Below the pieces are notes generated by a model. That model was not told where the DNA came from. It saw only the letters and a list, made by a program, of their open reading frames with translations, and did no database searches. DNA of 6,432 bases, taken from the NCBI RefSeq assembly GCF_003046425.1, contig NZ_QAJG01000050.1, positions 1-6,432 on the forward strand, given 5' to 3'. The DNA comes from Leptospira borgpetersenii serovar Javanica. Lineage in GTDB: Bacteria; Spirochaetota; Leptospiria; Leptospirales; Leptospiraceae. Position numbers and translations under genes: made by a program. Positions 1 to 6,432 of this stretch are shown in pieces. How positions within the stretch are numbered: position 1 is the stretch's first letter; each line of letters starts with the position of its first letter.

Positions 1-2019
1 TTAGGCGAAGAGATTACGAGTGAAATAGACAACCGAGGATTGACATATACAAAAAATTCTTTCCTGAGTTACAGAGATAACCTACTCAACAAAAACTTTC
101 AGAATACAACTCAAATCAACAAACAAATCCAAGAAGGAAAGAACGCCGTGGCGGGAATTATATCCGAAGGAGAAAGTTACAACCAAATCCAAGGAATGAT
201 CCAAACCGCTTCCAACTTAAACAAACAAGGAGAAGAAAATAAAACAAGAGTAGAGAAACTACTACTCGAATCCAAAGAATTAGCGAATCGTAATATAGGA
301 GAAGGACTCTTGGATGGATTGCAAGAAATGATCGCAAGCATCCAAAGCGCATTACCACAAGAAGTAAGCAACAACGGAGTCGCTCAATACATCCAAGCAC
401 AAGAGAAAGAATTGGAAGAAAAACAAAAAAAGGCAGATGAACTACTTTCTCACATGAATTTACTTGTGACGAATAACAATGATTTGGCGGCGTTGCAAAC
501 ATTGTTACAAGGAAGTAGCCAAGCAATCAACTTGGCGGCAAACAGCGCAGTGTCGAAATACTTAGACGACTACGCAAAAAAATTACAAAAAGATAACGAA
601 GAAAGAAGTGCAAATCTCCAAAAGACACTCTTAGAAGCGCTGACCAACGGAGACGAATACAAATATCTCAGAGACGCAGGATATTCTTTCCGAACGGATG
701 GAGAAGGAATTAGCGCGTATCGAGAAATCTACAGCGGAGAAATCGAAATCGACGGAAGTGCGATGAAGAGTACGAGTTATTCTCCCGATTTAGAATATCA
801 ATATATACGAATGGAGACGAAGTTTAATCCTGGAAACCTGAGCGTGGACATGATGAATCCAAACGCAACCAGATTTAACGCAGAGATGGCGATCGGGATT
901 AAAACCTACATCGACAATCTCCAAAAGAACGTGGAGACGATGTTTGCTCAGTTTAGCAACAAAACAAACGAGATCAAAGAAGAATACACACAAAACGAAG
1001 AGATCGAAGATTACAAGAAGGAACTCTACAAAGAGAACCGGGATACAACACTGGCTACCTTTCAGGCATTGCCAGGAGATTTAAAGAATACATTCGATCA
1101 AGAGATGGGTGGTTTAAAAGGTTACCATGAACAAGGATCAAAATACAACTTTAGCCAAGGAAGTTTAAAAGATCAAAGTGGGGACATGAAAAAAGTCGGT
1201 AAAGCGATGTATGAAGGTACGAATATTGATGATACAGTCTTTGCCGGAAATAGAGAACTCAAAGGAAGCGTGAGCGTCAAAGGGATTCCTGTGGAAGTAA
1301 GCTACGGAATGCAATATTTGATCGTCACATCCGGATTTGATATATCGAATTTAGGATACAACTTTAACTTGAAGTTAGTGGGAACTCAAAACGCAGAGAC
1401 CCAAATTTCAATGGTTAACCAGAAGTATGCACAGTATTCCGAAGACATTGAGTCTCGGATCGAAAAACAAGCAAAGGCGAATGACGCGGAGAAAGAAAGC
1501 AAGGGTTTTCTATTTACAATCTTGAATGGAATGAACGGCGGATCCGGAAGCATGGGCCAAAGATTTACCCAAGCTGTGAAGTCGGAAGCACAAAGCCGCA
1601 TAACGGGAGCAGTTGCAGAAGCAACCGGATTACCGGCTTCACTTGTCGGAGCTTTAGTCGGTGGAAGTAGCATGAAAGATGCAGTCAAAGCGTATGTCAA
1701 AGACGAGACTGTAAACGCAATTTCGAAAGCAACCGGAATCCCGACATGGCTCATCTCCAATCAGATGGAAAAGATGAACAAACCGAAAGAACAATGGTAT
1801 CAAAGCCAAGAGTTCCAAATAGTAACAACAGTTGTAGCGGTTGCAGCAGCGCCCTTCACCGGCGGAGCTTCTCTGATGGTCGCCATGGCAGTGGGAGCGG
1901 GACTTGGAGCCGCAACAGGAGCGGCAAGCGGAGGATTAAAAGGAGCACTGGTCGGTGCGGTAGGAGGAGCCGCAGGCGCAGCAGTGAAAAGTTTTACCGG
2001 AGGAGCGGTTAACGTGTGA
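1..2019 (+). CDS. Giant Leptospira-type helical protein, upstream part (5' end outside window; ended by in-frame TGA)
   Basis: The frame is open from base 1 (reading LGEEITSEIDNRG before the TTG at 40), so the TTG is almost certainly internal and the true start lies upstream of the window. Counting from base 1, codons ~20-225 are polar, helical and coiled-coil-like (for example ELEEKQKKADELL and KKLQKDNEERSANLQKTLLE). Codons ~230-475 look like a mixed globular region. Codons ~525-585 hold two related helical motifs, ATGLPASLVGALVGG and ATGIPTWLISNQM. Codons ~605-669 form a long Gly/Ala hydrophobic stretch (VVAVAAAPFTGGASLMVAMA followed by a GxxxG-rich run). The style matches the large Leptospira-specific TIGR04388 family as I recall it; function is unestablished. 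The frame continues after TGA 2017-2019 into the next entry with no shift, so this is probably the trunk of one longer protein rather than a complete gene. Family assignment is recognition, not a search result. Confidence 0.8.
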   Translation, partial: LGEEITSEIDNRGLTYTKNSFLSYRDNLLNKNFQNTTQINKQIQEGKNAVAGIISEGESYNQIQGMIQTASNLNKQGEENKTRVEKLLLESKELANRNIGEGLLDGLQEMIASIQSALPQEVSNNGVAQYIQAQEKELEEKQKKADELLSHMNLLVTNNNDLAALQTLLQGSSQAINLAANSAVSKYLDDYAKKLQKDNEERSANLQKTLLEALTNGDEYKYLRDAGYSFRTDGEGISAYREIYSGEIEIDGSAMKSTSYSPDLEYQYIRMETKFNPGNLSVDMMNPNATRFNAEMAIGIKTYIDNLQKNVETMFAQFSNKTNEIKEEYTQNEEIEDYKKELYKENRDTTLATFQALPGDLKNTFDQEMGGLKGYHEQGSKYNFSQGSLKDQSGDMKKVGKAMYEGTNIDDTVFAGNRELKGSVSVKGIPVEVSYGMQYLIVTSGFDISNLGYNFNLKLVGTQNAETQISMVNQKYAQYSEDIESRIEKQAKANDAEKESKGFLFTILNGMNGGSGSMGQRFTQAVKSEAQSRITGAVAEATGLPASLVGALVGGSSMKDAVKAYVKDETVNAISKATGIPTWLISNQMEKMNKPKEQWYQSQEFQIVTTVVAVAAAPFTGGASLMVAMAVGAGLGAATGAASGGLKGALVGAVGGAAGAAVKSFTGGAVNV

Positions 2020-2068
2020 CTTAGCTACTCCGCAGAAAACGGATTCGGAGCTTCTGTCGGAGTCGGAT
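2005..2068 (+). repeat. Junction repeat, copy 1 (inside the giant gene, carries the TGA)
   Basis: These 64 bases match 4790-4853 at 56 positions without a gap. They encode AVNV-stop-LSYSAENGFGASVGVG. Similarity starts sharply at GCGGTTAACGTG and stops after GTCGGAGTCGGAT. It lies between the Gly/Ala hydrophobic segment and the beta-repeat region of the giant protein, where a change of C-terminal module would be expected. Confidence 0.85.
2017..2019 (+). other. In-frame TGA splitting one large gene (GGA to TGA nonsense change)
   Basis: Codon 673 from base 1 is TGA. The same frame resumes at 2020 (LSYSAENGFGAS...) and stays open for 611 more codons. The second copy of this stretch at 4790-4853 has GGA (Gly) at the equivalent codon, 4802-4804, which identifies the change as a single G-to-T substitution. 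The base after the stop is C; UGAC is a comparatively leaky termination context in bacteria, so readthrough is conceivable. A sequencing or assembly error is the main alternative. Confidence 0.85.
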
Positions 2069-2082
2069 ACGGACCGGCGACA

Positions 2083-3855
2083 GTGAGCGTCGGGATATCG
2101 GAGAGAGGCGGAACATCTGTGGATGTCGGTTTAACAAAAGCAGGCTTTAACGCAGGACTAAACTACAACAGTAAAACAGGAAGCGTGAGTGGAAGCACAG
2201 GATTTACTTCCCAAAGTGGAACAGGGTTTGCACTCAGCTACAACGAAGGAGACGGATTCGGAGCGAGCCTTAGTCAAAGTTTTAGCAATGGAGTCAATGG
2301 TGGCTTGAGTTGGAGCGAGAAAGGCGGACTCGGCGGCAATATCGGATACGAAGCGCCCGGAGACAAAAACAAACCCAAAGATTCACTCGCAAACCAAATG
2401 AAAGGCGCGGGGGGAACATTAAGTTTTTCTCAAAGAGATGGAGTATCCGCTGCACTTAACGCATCCGGAGGAGTCAACGCGGGAAACTGGAGTGAGTCCG
2501 GAGGATTCCAAGCAAACACAAACTTTTTGGCAGACAAGTGGAAGGCCGACTTTGTTACGAAACAAGGTGAGATCGAAGAAGCTCAGGCCGAAGCGGAGGC
2601 TCAGGCTAAACAAAAAGAAGCTGCTGCCCGAGGTAGTGCGGATGCAGTTGCAGGAGCTGGATATTCTACACAGAGAAGAGAAGGAGAAGACGGTGACGCA
2701 ACACCTCATTCCAACGGAGGACCGGCTGATCCAGTAGATCAGAGAATTGCTCAGCTCCGGAAAGAACTGAGTGAGGGGATCTTGCTTGCAGATGGAAACG
2801 GTTCGATGAGTGACGCCAAAGGTGGCTCTGCTGAAGTGGCCGCGGCTAAAGAACTTTCTAAGAAAATGTCTGAGTTGCAGCAGCTGGAATCGAGCAAGGC
2901 GGCGCGAGGAAATGGAGAACTGAACGGTTCTCTTGTAAACAAGGGAATCGACAAGATCTTAGATCAAGTGAACAGCTTTGACAAAACCAAATCGGGCAAT
3001 GTGGAAGCGGCGTTGAAAGACTTTGCAAAAGCCAACGGATTGAGTGAAAGTTCCCCCGAATACAAGAAGTTGAAAGAACTATCAGCTGATATTGCCGGAA
3101 GTAATTCGAAAGGATTCAACGAATCTCGAAATGAATACTACAACCAGAACAAGGAAAGAATCCATACGGAAGCGTTAACGGCAATGTATGGAGACAAGAT
3201 TCAATCGATCGATGGAAAGAAAGCTATATTAAGAAACGGTGAAGGAGTTATCATCACGAATGGAAAGTATGACCTTCAGTTGGACAACAAGACAAATCTG
3301 AACTTCAAAAGAGAGGAAGCTGGTCTCTTTGGAACTAAGAGTTTACCTGATTATCACAACAAACCTTCGGCGCAGTGTTTTATCACGAGTAACGCGGTGA
3401 TGGCGGAACACGCCGGAGTAACACCGAGAGATCCATCGAAACAAATGGTGGACGATATGCTTTCGACTGGGTTAAGCAAAGGGATTTTGAATCGGAATGA
3501 CCATGTCAAAGGTGGAGAAGAATTGAAGACGTATGCCGGTACGGACAAACTGAATAAAGAGTATGGATTAAAGCAAAATATGCTTGTTTATCCAAATAAG
3601 GCAACTTTCGAAGACAAGAAAGTAGTGATTCAACAAGCCCTTCGCGATGGCCATATCGTATCTGCGGGTGGAAAATTTCCGGTCGGAGATCACCGAAATG
3701 CGATTGTAGGATACGACTCGAAAGGTTGGGTAGTGTTTGACCCGTATGGCAATGCGAATACAAAAGGTTACAACGGAAACGGAATGTTTGCCCATTATGA
3801 ATATGGAAAGTTCAATTTAGCCGGAAACCAAGCCTACTACGTAACCAAAGACTAA
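2083..3855 (+). CDS. Downstream part of the same giant gene: Gly-rich repeats plus C39/papain-like cysteine peptidase domain
   Basis: The coding frame really begins at 2020, directly after the TGA. GTG 2083 is only the first possible restart and has no clear Shine-Dalgarno sequence before it. Numbered from that GTG, residues 1-160 are Gly/Ser-rich with repeated beta-like units (GDGFGASLSQSF, echoing NGFGASVGVGYG just upstream). Residues 163-183 are a charged Ala/Glu/Lys helix and 195-215 a disordered linker. Residues 220-420 are helical with a small folded region. Residues ~424-590 look like a cysteine peptidase domain: SAQC with Cys432, GDHRNAIVGYD with His537, and VVFDPYGN with Asp553. The order C...H...D and the 'H-x-IVGYD...FDPYG' spacing fit C39-like/papain-fold peptidases. 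The substrate is unknown. By position it resembles the C-terminal effector of a polymorphic toxin. Without readthrough this part would lack its trunk, so the gene is probably a pseudogene, though a recent one because nothing else is broken. Confidence 0.75.
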   Translation: MSVGISERGGTSVDVGLTKAGFNAGLNYNSKTGSVSGSTGFTSQSGTGFALSYNEGDGFGASLSQSFSNGVNGGLSWSEKGGLGGNIGYEAPGDKNKPKDSLANQMKGAGGTLSFSQRDGVSAALNASGGVNAGNWSESGGFQANTNFLADKWKADFVTKQGEIEEAQAEAEAQAKQKEAAARGSADAVAGAGYSTQRREGEDGDATPHSNGGPADPVDQRIAQLRKELSEGILLADGNGSMSDAKGGSAEVAAAKELSKKMSELQQLESSKAARGNGELNGSLVNKGIDKILDQVNSFDKTKSGNVEAALKDFAKANGLSESSPEYKKLKELSADIAGSNSKGFNESRNEYYNQNKERIHTEALTAMYGDKIQSIDGKKAILRNGEGVIITNGKYDLQLDNKTNLNFKREEAGLFGTKSLPDYHNKPSAQCFITSNAVMAEHAGVTPRDPSKQMVDDMLSTGLSKGILNRNDHVKGGEELKTYAGTDKLNKEYGLKQNMLVYPNKATFEDKKVVIQQALRDGHIVSAGGKFPVGDHRNAIVGYDSKGWVVFDPYGNANTKGYNGNGMFAHYEYGKFNLAGNQAYYVTKD

Positions 3856-3860
3856 GGAAG
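3854..3860 (+). promoter_or_regulatory. Ribosome binding site of the secreted partner gene
   Basis: AAGGAAG overlaps the TAA stop of the giant gene and lies 4 bases before ATG 3865. It supports that start and suggests translation coupled to the gene upstream in one transcript. Confidence 0.7.
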
Positions 3861-3864
3861 ATAT

Positions 3865-4587
3865 ATGAAGAACCAAAAACGAATATTAGCGATATTGATA
3901 TTAGGAGTAACTGTTATGTTACAAGCGGAAGGTGAGAAAGTGAGAAAGGATTTGATTCCAATTTTCAAGAAATGTTATCGACCCGATGAGCATTTGTCTT
4001 TGGTTGCGAGTTCCACTTTGATCGAGAAAGGGAAACCAAAGAATCATTTCGGACCAAATAACATTGATGATATTAATCAAGATACAGCTTGGGGCGTAAG
4101 CAAAAATGAAGGAATCGGAGAATGGATATATACATACAATTATGTAGATTACAATACAAATCATTATCACCAACTCGCAGGAAAGAGTCAAAAAAACTAT
4201 TTCAGCTTTTTGAATGGTTTGGCTAAGGACTCGACTTCTTTTCAAGAAACCGGAAGGATCAAAAAAGTAAGGGTTGATGTATATGAATTAGAGGGTACGG
4301 AAAGCATGGCGAATCTAAAAGACCCTCTCGTATATCACAATTATCCGATTGAAAATGATTCCTTTGAATTGGAATTGAAAGATACACCGGAAGAGCAAAC
4401 TTTTGAAAGAGAGATTTTTACGAAGATAAAGCCACAAGATGATTTCTATGGTCGTTACCTACTTTTCAAACTTACAATCTTGGAAATATATCCAGGAACT
4501 AAGAGTAAAAATGTGTTTTTAACTGAGTTTCACGGTTACTCGGAGGATGTAAAAAAGAAATTTAGAATTACACGTGAGAGGAAGTAG
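3865..4587 (+). CDS. Secreted discoidin-like (NADase-type glycan-binding-like) protein; candidate partner or immunity protein
   Basis: A complete 240-residue protein. Residues 1-21 form a signal peptide (basic MKNQKR, hydrophobic core ILAILILGVTVML, probable cleavage after QA). There is no lipobox cysteine, so a periplasmic or exported soluble protein is expected. Residues 46-52 (LVASSTL), 65-88 (NNIDDINQDTAWGVS, then NEGIGEWI) and 218-233 (FLTEFHGYSEDVKKKF) match the pattern I associate with the NADase-type glycan-binding, F5/8-C-like domain: ASSTL, then N..D....TAW....GIGEWI, then a closing strand. The middle (about 95-180) is charged and may be an insertion. The gene starts 9 bases after the peptidase-like gene, so the two are very likely co-transcribed. 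In polymorphic-toxin loci the gene directly after the effector often encodes its immunity protein, and an exported protein would suit an effector acting outside the cytoplasm. That role is inference from position only; a carbohydrate-binding accessory protein fits equally well. Confidence 0.8.
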   Translation: MKNQKRILAILILGVTVMLQAEGEKVRKDLIPIFKKCYRPDEHLSLVASSTLIEKGKPKNHFGPNNIDDINQDTAWGVSKNEGIGEWIYTYNYVDYNTNHYHQLAGKSQKNYFSFLNGLAKDSTSFQETGRIKKVRVDVYELEGTESMANLKDPLVYHNYPIENDSFELELKDTPEEQTFEREIFTKIKPQDDFYGRYLLFKLTILEIYPGTKSKNVFLTEFHGYSEDVKKKFRITRERK

Positions 4588-4623
4588 GAAACACAGTGCA
4601 GAGCCACACTAAAAGCAACACAG

Positions 4624-4641
4624 GGTTCCGGGGATGGAACC
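4624..4641. repeat. Short hairpin, 6-bp stem
   Basis: GGTTCC (4624-4629) and GGAACC (4636-4641) are perfectly complementary around a 6-base loop. It lies 36 bases past the stop of the secreted partner gene. No T run follows, so it is not a classical terminator. Confidence 0.45.
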
Positions 4642-4671
4642 AAGGAGATAGCCCGGCGAAGGGGTAGCGGA

Positions 4672-4731
4672 ATACCGAGCTTGGAAATACAATTAGACAT
4701 TTGTAAATTAGAAAGACAGCAAGCTCGGTAT
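4672..4731. repeat. 12-bp perfect inverted repeat with 36-base AT-rich loop
   Basis: ATACCGAGCTTG (4672-4683) pairs perfectly with CAAGCTCGGTAT (4720-4731). The loop is AT-rich. A 12-bp perfect match at this spacing is unlikely by chance in a 200-base region. It could be a structured RNA, a recombination site or a remnant of a mobile element; I do not recognise its family. Confidence 0.65.
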
Positions 4732-4738
4732 GAAGCGA

Positions 4739-4760
4739 GGGGAAGGCTTTCCCCTTCCCC
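4739..4760. repeat. GC-rich hairpin, 8-bp stem
   Basis: GGGGAAGG (4739-4746) pairs with CCTTCCCC (4753-4760) around a 6-base loop. An alternative 6-bp pairing, GGGGAA with TTCCCC (4749-4754), has a 4-base loop. It could act as a terminator or mRNA stabiliser, but it is followed by ATCTGTCC rather than a T run. Confidence 0.55.
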
Positions 4761-4761
4761 A

Positions 4762-4784
4762 TCTGTCCTCAGTCTTCTGTCCTC
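4762..4784 (+). repeat. Short CT-rich direct repeat
   Basis: TCTGTCCTC occurs at 4762-4770 and again at 4776-4784, with CTGTC/CTTCT-like bases between. This looks like a small degenerate tandem repeat placed immediately before the second junction copy. Confidence 0.45.
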
Positions 4785-4789
4785 TGAAC

Positions 4790-4861
4790 GCGGTTAACGT
4801 GGGACTTAGTTACTCCGCAGAGAACGGATTCGGCGCAAGCGTCGGAGTCGGATTGTGCTAG
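4790..4861 (+). pseudogene. Orphan fragment of the giant gene: junction repeat, copy 2
   Basis: In frame this reads AVNVGLSYSAENGFGASVGVG, followed by LC and a TAG at 4859-4861. Bases 4790-4853 match 2005-2068 at 56 of 64 positions. The eight differences fall in six codons. Five of those codons are silent changes (AGC/AGT, GAA/GAG, GGA/GGC, GCT/GCA, TCT/AGC), and the only coding change is TGA to GGA. The copy is therefore an old paralogous piece that diverged under protein-level constraint, not a recent duplication. It is too short to be a gene. It may be the start of a displaced or decayed C-terminal module cut off before the insertion sequence. An ATG at 4730 opens a 43-codon frame through it, but the first half looks non-coding. 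Confidence 0.8.
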
Positions 4862-4895
4862 TCCAAAAGCCGTCGTTTGTATAGTATGTTGGAAT

Positions 4896-4926
4896 TTGAC
4901 AAAATGCAAAAAAGATGACATATTAT
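4896..4926 (+). promoter_or_regulatory. Possible sigma-70-like promoter reading into the insertion sequence
   Basis: TTGACA (4896-4901) is a perfect -35 match. TATTAT (4921-4926) could be a -10 at a wide 19-base spacing; CATATT (4919-4924) gives the optimal 17 bases but is a poorer match. It would transcribe antisense to the transposase. AT-rich DNA yields such matches by chance. Confidence 0.2.
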
Positions 4927-5930
4927 TAAGTGACCTCTGAATTAAGATAAACATGGTGTAACCCGCCCAAAACTTTTCGTTTGATAACTTTGGAGGTAGG
5001 AGTTGGAAATGTAACGACCCTACCACAAGGAGAATCCTTGTTTAAGGCCAGATGAGGCCTGCAATGATTGTAGTAATCAACGTATTCCTGCGCAACGCGG
5101 TGCGCATGATGTAAAGAAAAGATCGGGATATGATTGAGACATTCCCTCCGTAAAGAACCGAACCACCGTTCCATGATGCCGTTGCACCAAGGGGAAGCGG
5201 GAGGTGTGTGAAGAGATTGAATTCCCAATTCCTGCAAACCATTGAGAATTATTTGACCCGAGAACAAAACGTCATTGTCGCTTAACAAAGTTTGAAACCT
5301 GATACAAAGAGACTTAGTCTCCTCGATTTGGCGTAAAACCCAAACGCTGGTCGGGTGTTCCGTGATATTCAAATGTATGATTTTTCTCGAAGAGCGCTCG
5401 ATAAATGCAAGAGCATACAAAGTAGTACCGTAAATAGTTTGAATCCTGCAAAGATCCATTGCTACGACTTCACTTTTGAGATGATCGAATAATTTCCACC
5501 AGGATTTCCAATTACCCGACGGATTGGATCTTTTCAAGATCCTCATGATGATACGCTTTACTAAAGACAAAGAAGGATCAAAGCCGAGTTTTAAAATCTC
5601 ACCATGAATTTTAGAAGCTCCCCAATCCAGATTGTCTCTTAACATATCCTTAATCTGATAATATATATCCCAGTAATCGTCCCGAGTTGGCCTCCCTTGG
5701 CTTGAAAGTTTGAAGAATCTTTTATATTTTGTTTGAAGGACTTTGTAAACATACATAACTTGTTTCGGAGAGAATTTCCAAAAAAAGAAAAGAATTAATT
5801 TTTCTAAAACGACTACCCAGAACCAAAAATTGTTGGAAGTTGAAAAGATAAAATTCATAAAGAACGGAACCACCGCTGCATATTCAAATTTTAAATCGTA
5901 TTTAAACAAAGGCGAGAATGGCAATAACAA
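4926..5930 (-). CDS. IS481/IS3-like integrase-core transposase
   Basis: Catalyses cut-and-join of its own element. Numbered from the TTG at 5930, residues ~80-150 (GRPTRDDYW, then WGASKIHGEILKLGFDPS) are the helix-turn-helix-like region typical of integrase-core transposases. The catalytic triad is intact: Asp159 in VVAMDL, Asp218 in LLSDND and Glu254 in NGIMERWFGSLRRECL. The last two are separated by 35 residues, the standard DD35E spacing. The end (GGLHHVYLN) also matches this family's usual C-terminus. The N-terminus is odd: the usual ENLALRQQL-type helix before the FWV segment is not recognisable, and the segment before SPKQV seems a few residues short, so the protein may be slightly decayed. 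The start is uncertain: TTG 5930 or ATG 5858 (310 residues), neither with a good ribosome binding site. Confidence 0.85.
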   Translation of the reverse strand: MLLPFSPLFKYDLKFEYAAVVPFFMNFIFSTSNNFWFWVVVLEKLILFFFWKFSPKQVMYVYKVLQTKYKRFFKLSSQGRPTRDDYWDIYYQIKDMLRDNLDWGASKIHGEILKLGFDPSLSLVKRIIMRILKRSNPSGNWKSWWKLFDHLKSEVVAMDLCRIQTIYGTTLYALAFIERSSRKIIHLNITEHPTSVWVLRQIEETKSLCIRFQTLLSDNDVLFSGQIILNGLQELGIQSLHTPPASPWCNGIMERWFGSLRRECLNHIPIFSLHHAHRVAQEYVDYYNHCRPHLALNKDSPCGRVVTFPTPTSKVIKRKVLGGLHHVYLNSEVT

Positions 5931-5952
5931 GAAGAACAGAGTTCAATTCAGA
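4936..5952 (-). mobile_element. Insertion sequence with integrase-core (DDE) transposase, about 1 kb
   Basis: The only gene inside is the minus-strand transposase. Its C-terminal codons run into the left end and its first possible start lies about 20 bases from the right end. A short terminal inverted repeat is visible: TCTGAATT (4936-4943) and AATTCAGA (5945-5952), with weak similarity continuing inward. I see no convincing target-site duplication next to these ends, so the outer limits are approximate to about 10 bases. The element lies 80 bases beyond the orphan junction repeat. Confidence 0.6.

Positions 5953-6432
<480 letters not shown>

Larger units (their letters stand above)
4588..4789. 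other. Intergenic stretch with no clear gene, rich in stem-loops
   Basis: No convincing coding frame is visible. The stretch contains three perfect inverted repeats (4624-4641, 4672-4731, 4739-4760) and a short CT-rich repeat (4762-4784). It sits between the effector/partner pair and a second copy of the effector junction, so it may be a boundary element between C-terminal modules. Transcription terminators would be expected here, but none of the stems is followed by a proper T run. Confidence 0.5.

Noticed and set aside
158..526. Minus-strand frame of 122 codons
   Set aside because: It mirrors the helical trunk on the opposite strand. The Leu/Phe/Cys-rich product has no domain pattern and there is no ribosome binding site.
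1746..2012. 88-codon plus-strand frame overlapping the end of the trunk
   Set aside because: It lies in another frame of a well-supported coding region, and its Arg/Ser-rich product is what the out-of-frame reading of Gly/Ala codons gives.
2017..2019. TGA read as selenocysteine
   Set aside because: The paralogous codon is Gly, there is no redox-type Cys context, and I see no obvious SECIS-like hairpin directly downstream.
4790..4800. GCGGTTAACGT as an integron attC-like core
   Set aside because: It is part of the coding junction repeat and does not fit the GTTRRRY core, and there is no paired RYYYAAC site.
4730..4861. 43-codon gene running through the orphan junction copy
   Set aside because: The first half is the GC-rich hairpin and CT repeat read as codons. 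Only the second half is recognisable, and there is no ribosome binding site.
4938..4948. TGAATTAAGAT repeated at 6419-6429, possibly another IS end
   Set aside because: An 11-base AT-rich match is expected by chance in a window of this size, and nothing around the second copy resembles the IS.

Overview
The window looks like accessory DNA from a Leptospira chromosome, probably a pathogenic species. It has moderate-to-low GC and codes for a very large helical and glycine-rich protein that resembles the Leptospira-restricted giant-protein family I know as TIGR04388 ('Lepto_longest'). It also holds an integrase-core insertion sequence. The genus call comes from recognising protein style, not from a database search.

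Layout. Bases 1-3855 are a single reading frame, entered from beyond the left edge and broken once, by a TGA at 2017-2019. The upstream part (1-2019) is a coiled-coil and helical trunk ending in a long Gly/Ala-rich hydrophobic segment. The downstream part (2020-3855) is a Gly/Ser-rich beta-type repeat region, a charged linker, and a C-terminal domain with the Cys...His...Asp pattern of C39/papain-like cysteine peptidases. Nine bases later, with its own ribosome binding site, comes a 240-codon gene for a secreted protein with a discoidin-like (NADase-type glycan-binding) sequence pattern. Bases 4588-4789 have no convincing gene but hold three perfect stem-loops. They lead into a 64-base second copy (4790-4853) of exactly the stretch that carries the TGA. 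That copy reads GGA (Gly) where the large gene reads TGA. A DDE transposase gene on the minus strand (about 4926-5930) inside an insertion sequence follows. The last 480 bases are AT-rich with no convincing gene.

How it may fit together (inference). The arrangement resembles a polymorphic-toxin locus: a giant trunk, a hydrophobic hinge, a junction, a variable C-terminal enzyme, a small secreted partner that could be an immunity protein, and then an orphan copy of the junction that could serve as homology for swapping C-terminal modules. The TGA sits inside that junction. It either disables the effector or makes the C-terminal enzyme dependent on stop-codon readthrough. All codon differences between the two junction copies are silent except TGA/GGA, so the ancestral frame was very probably continuous.
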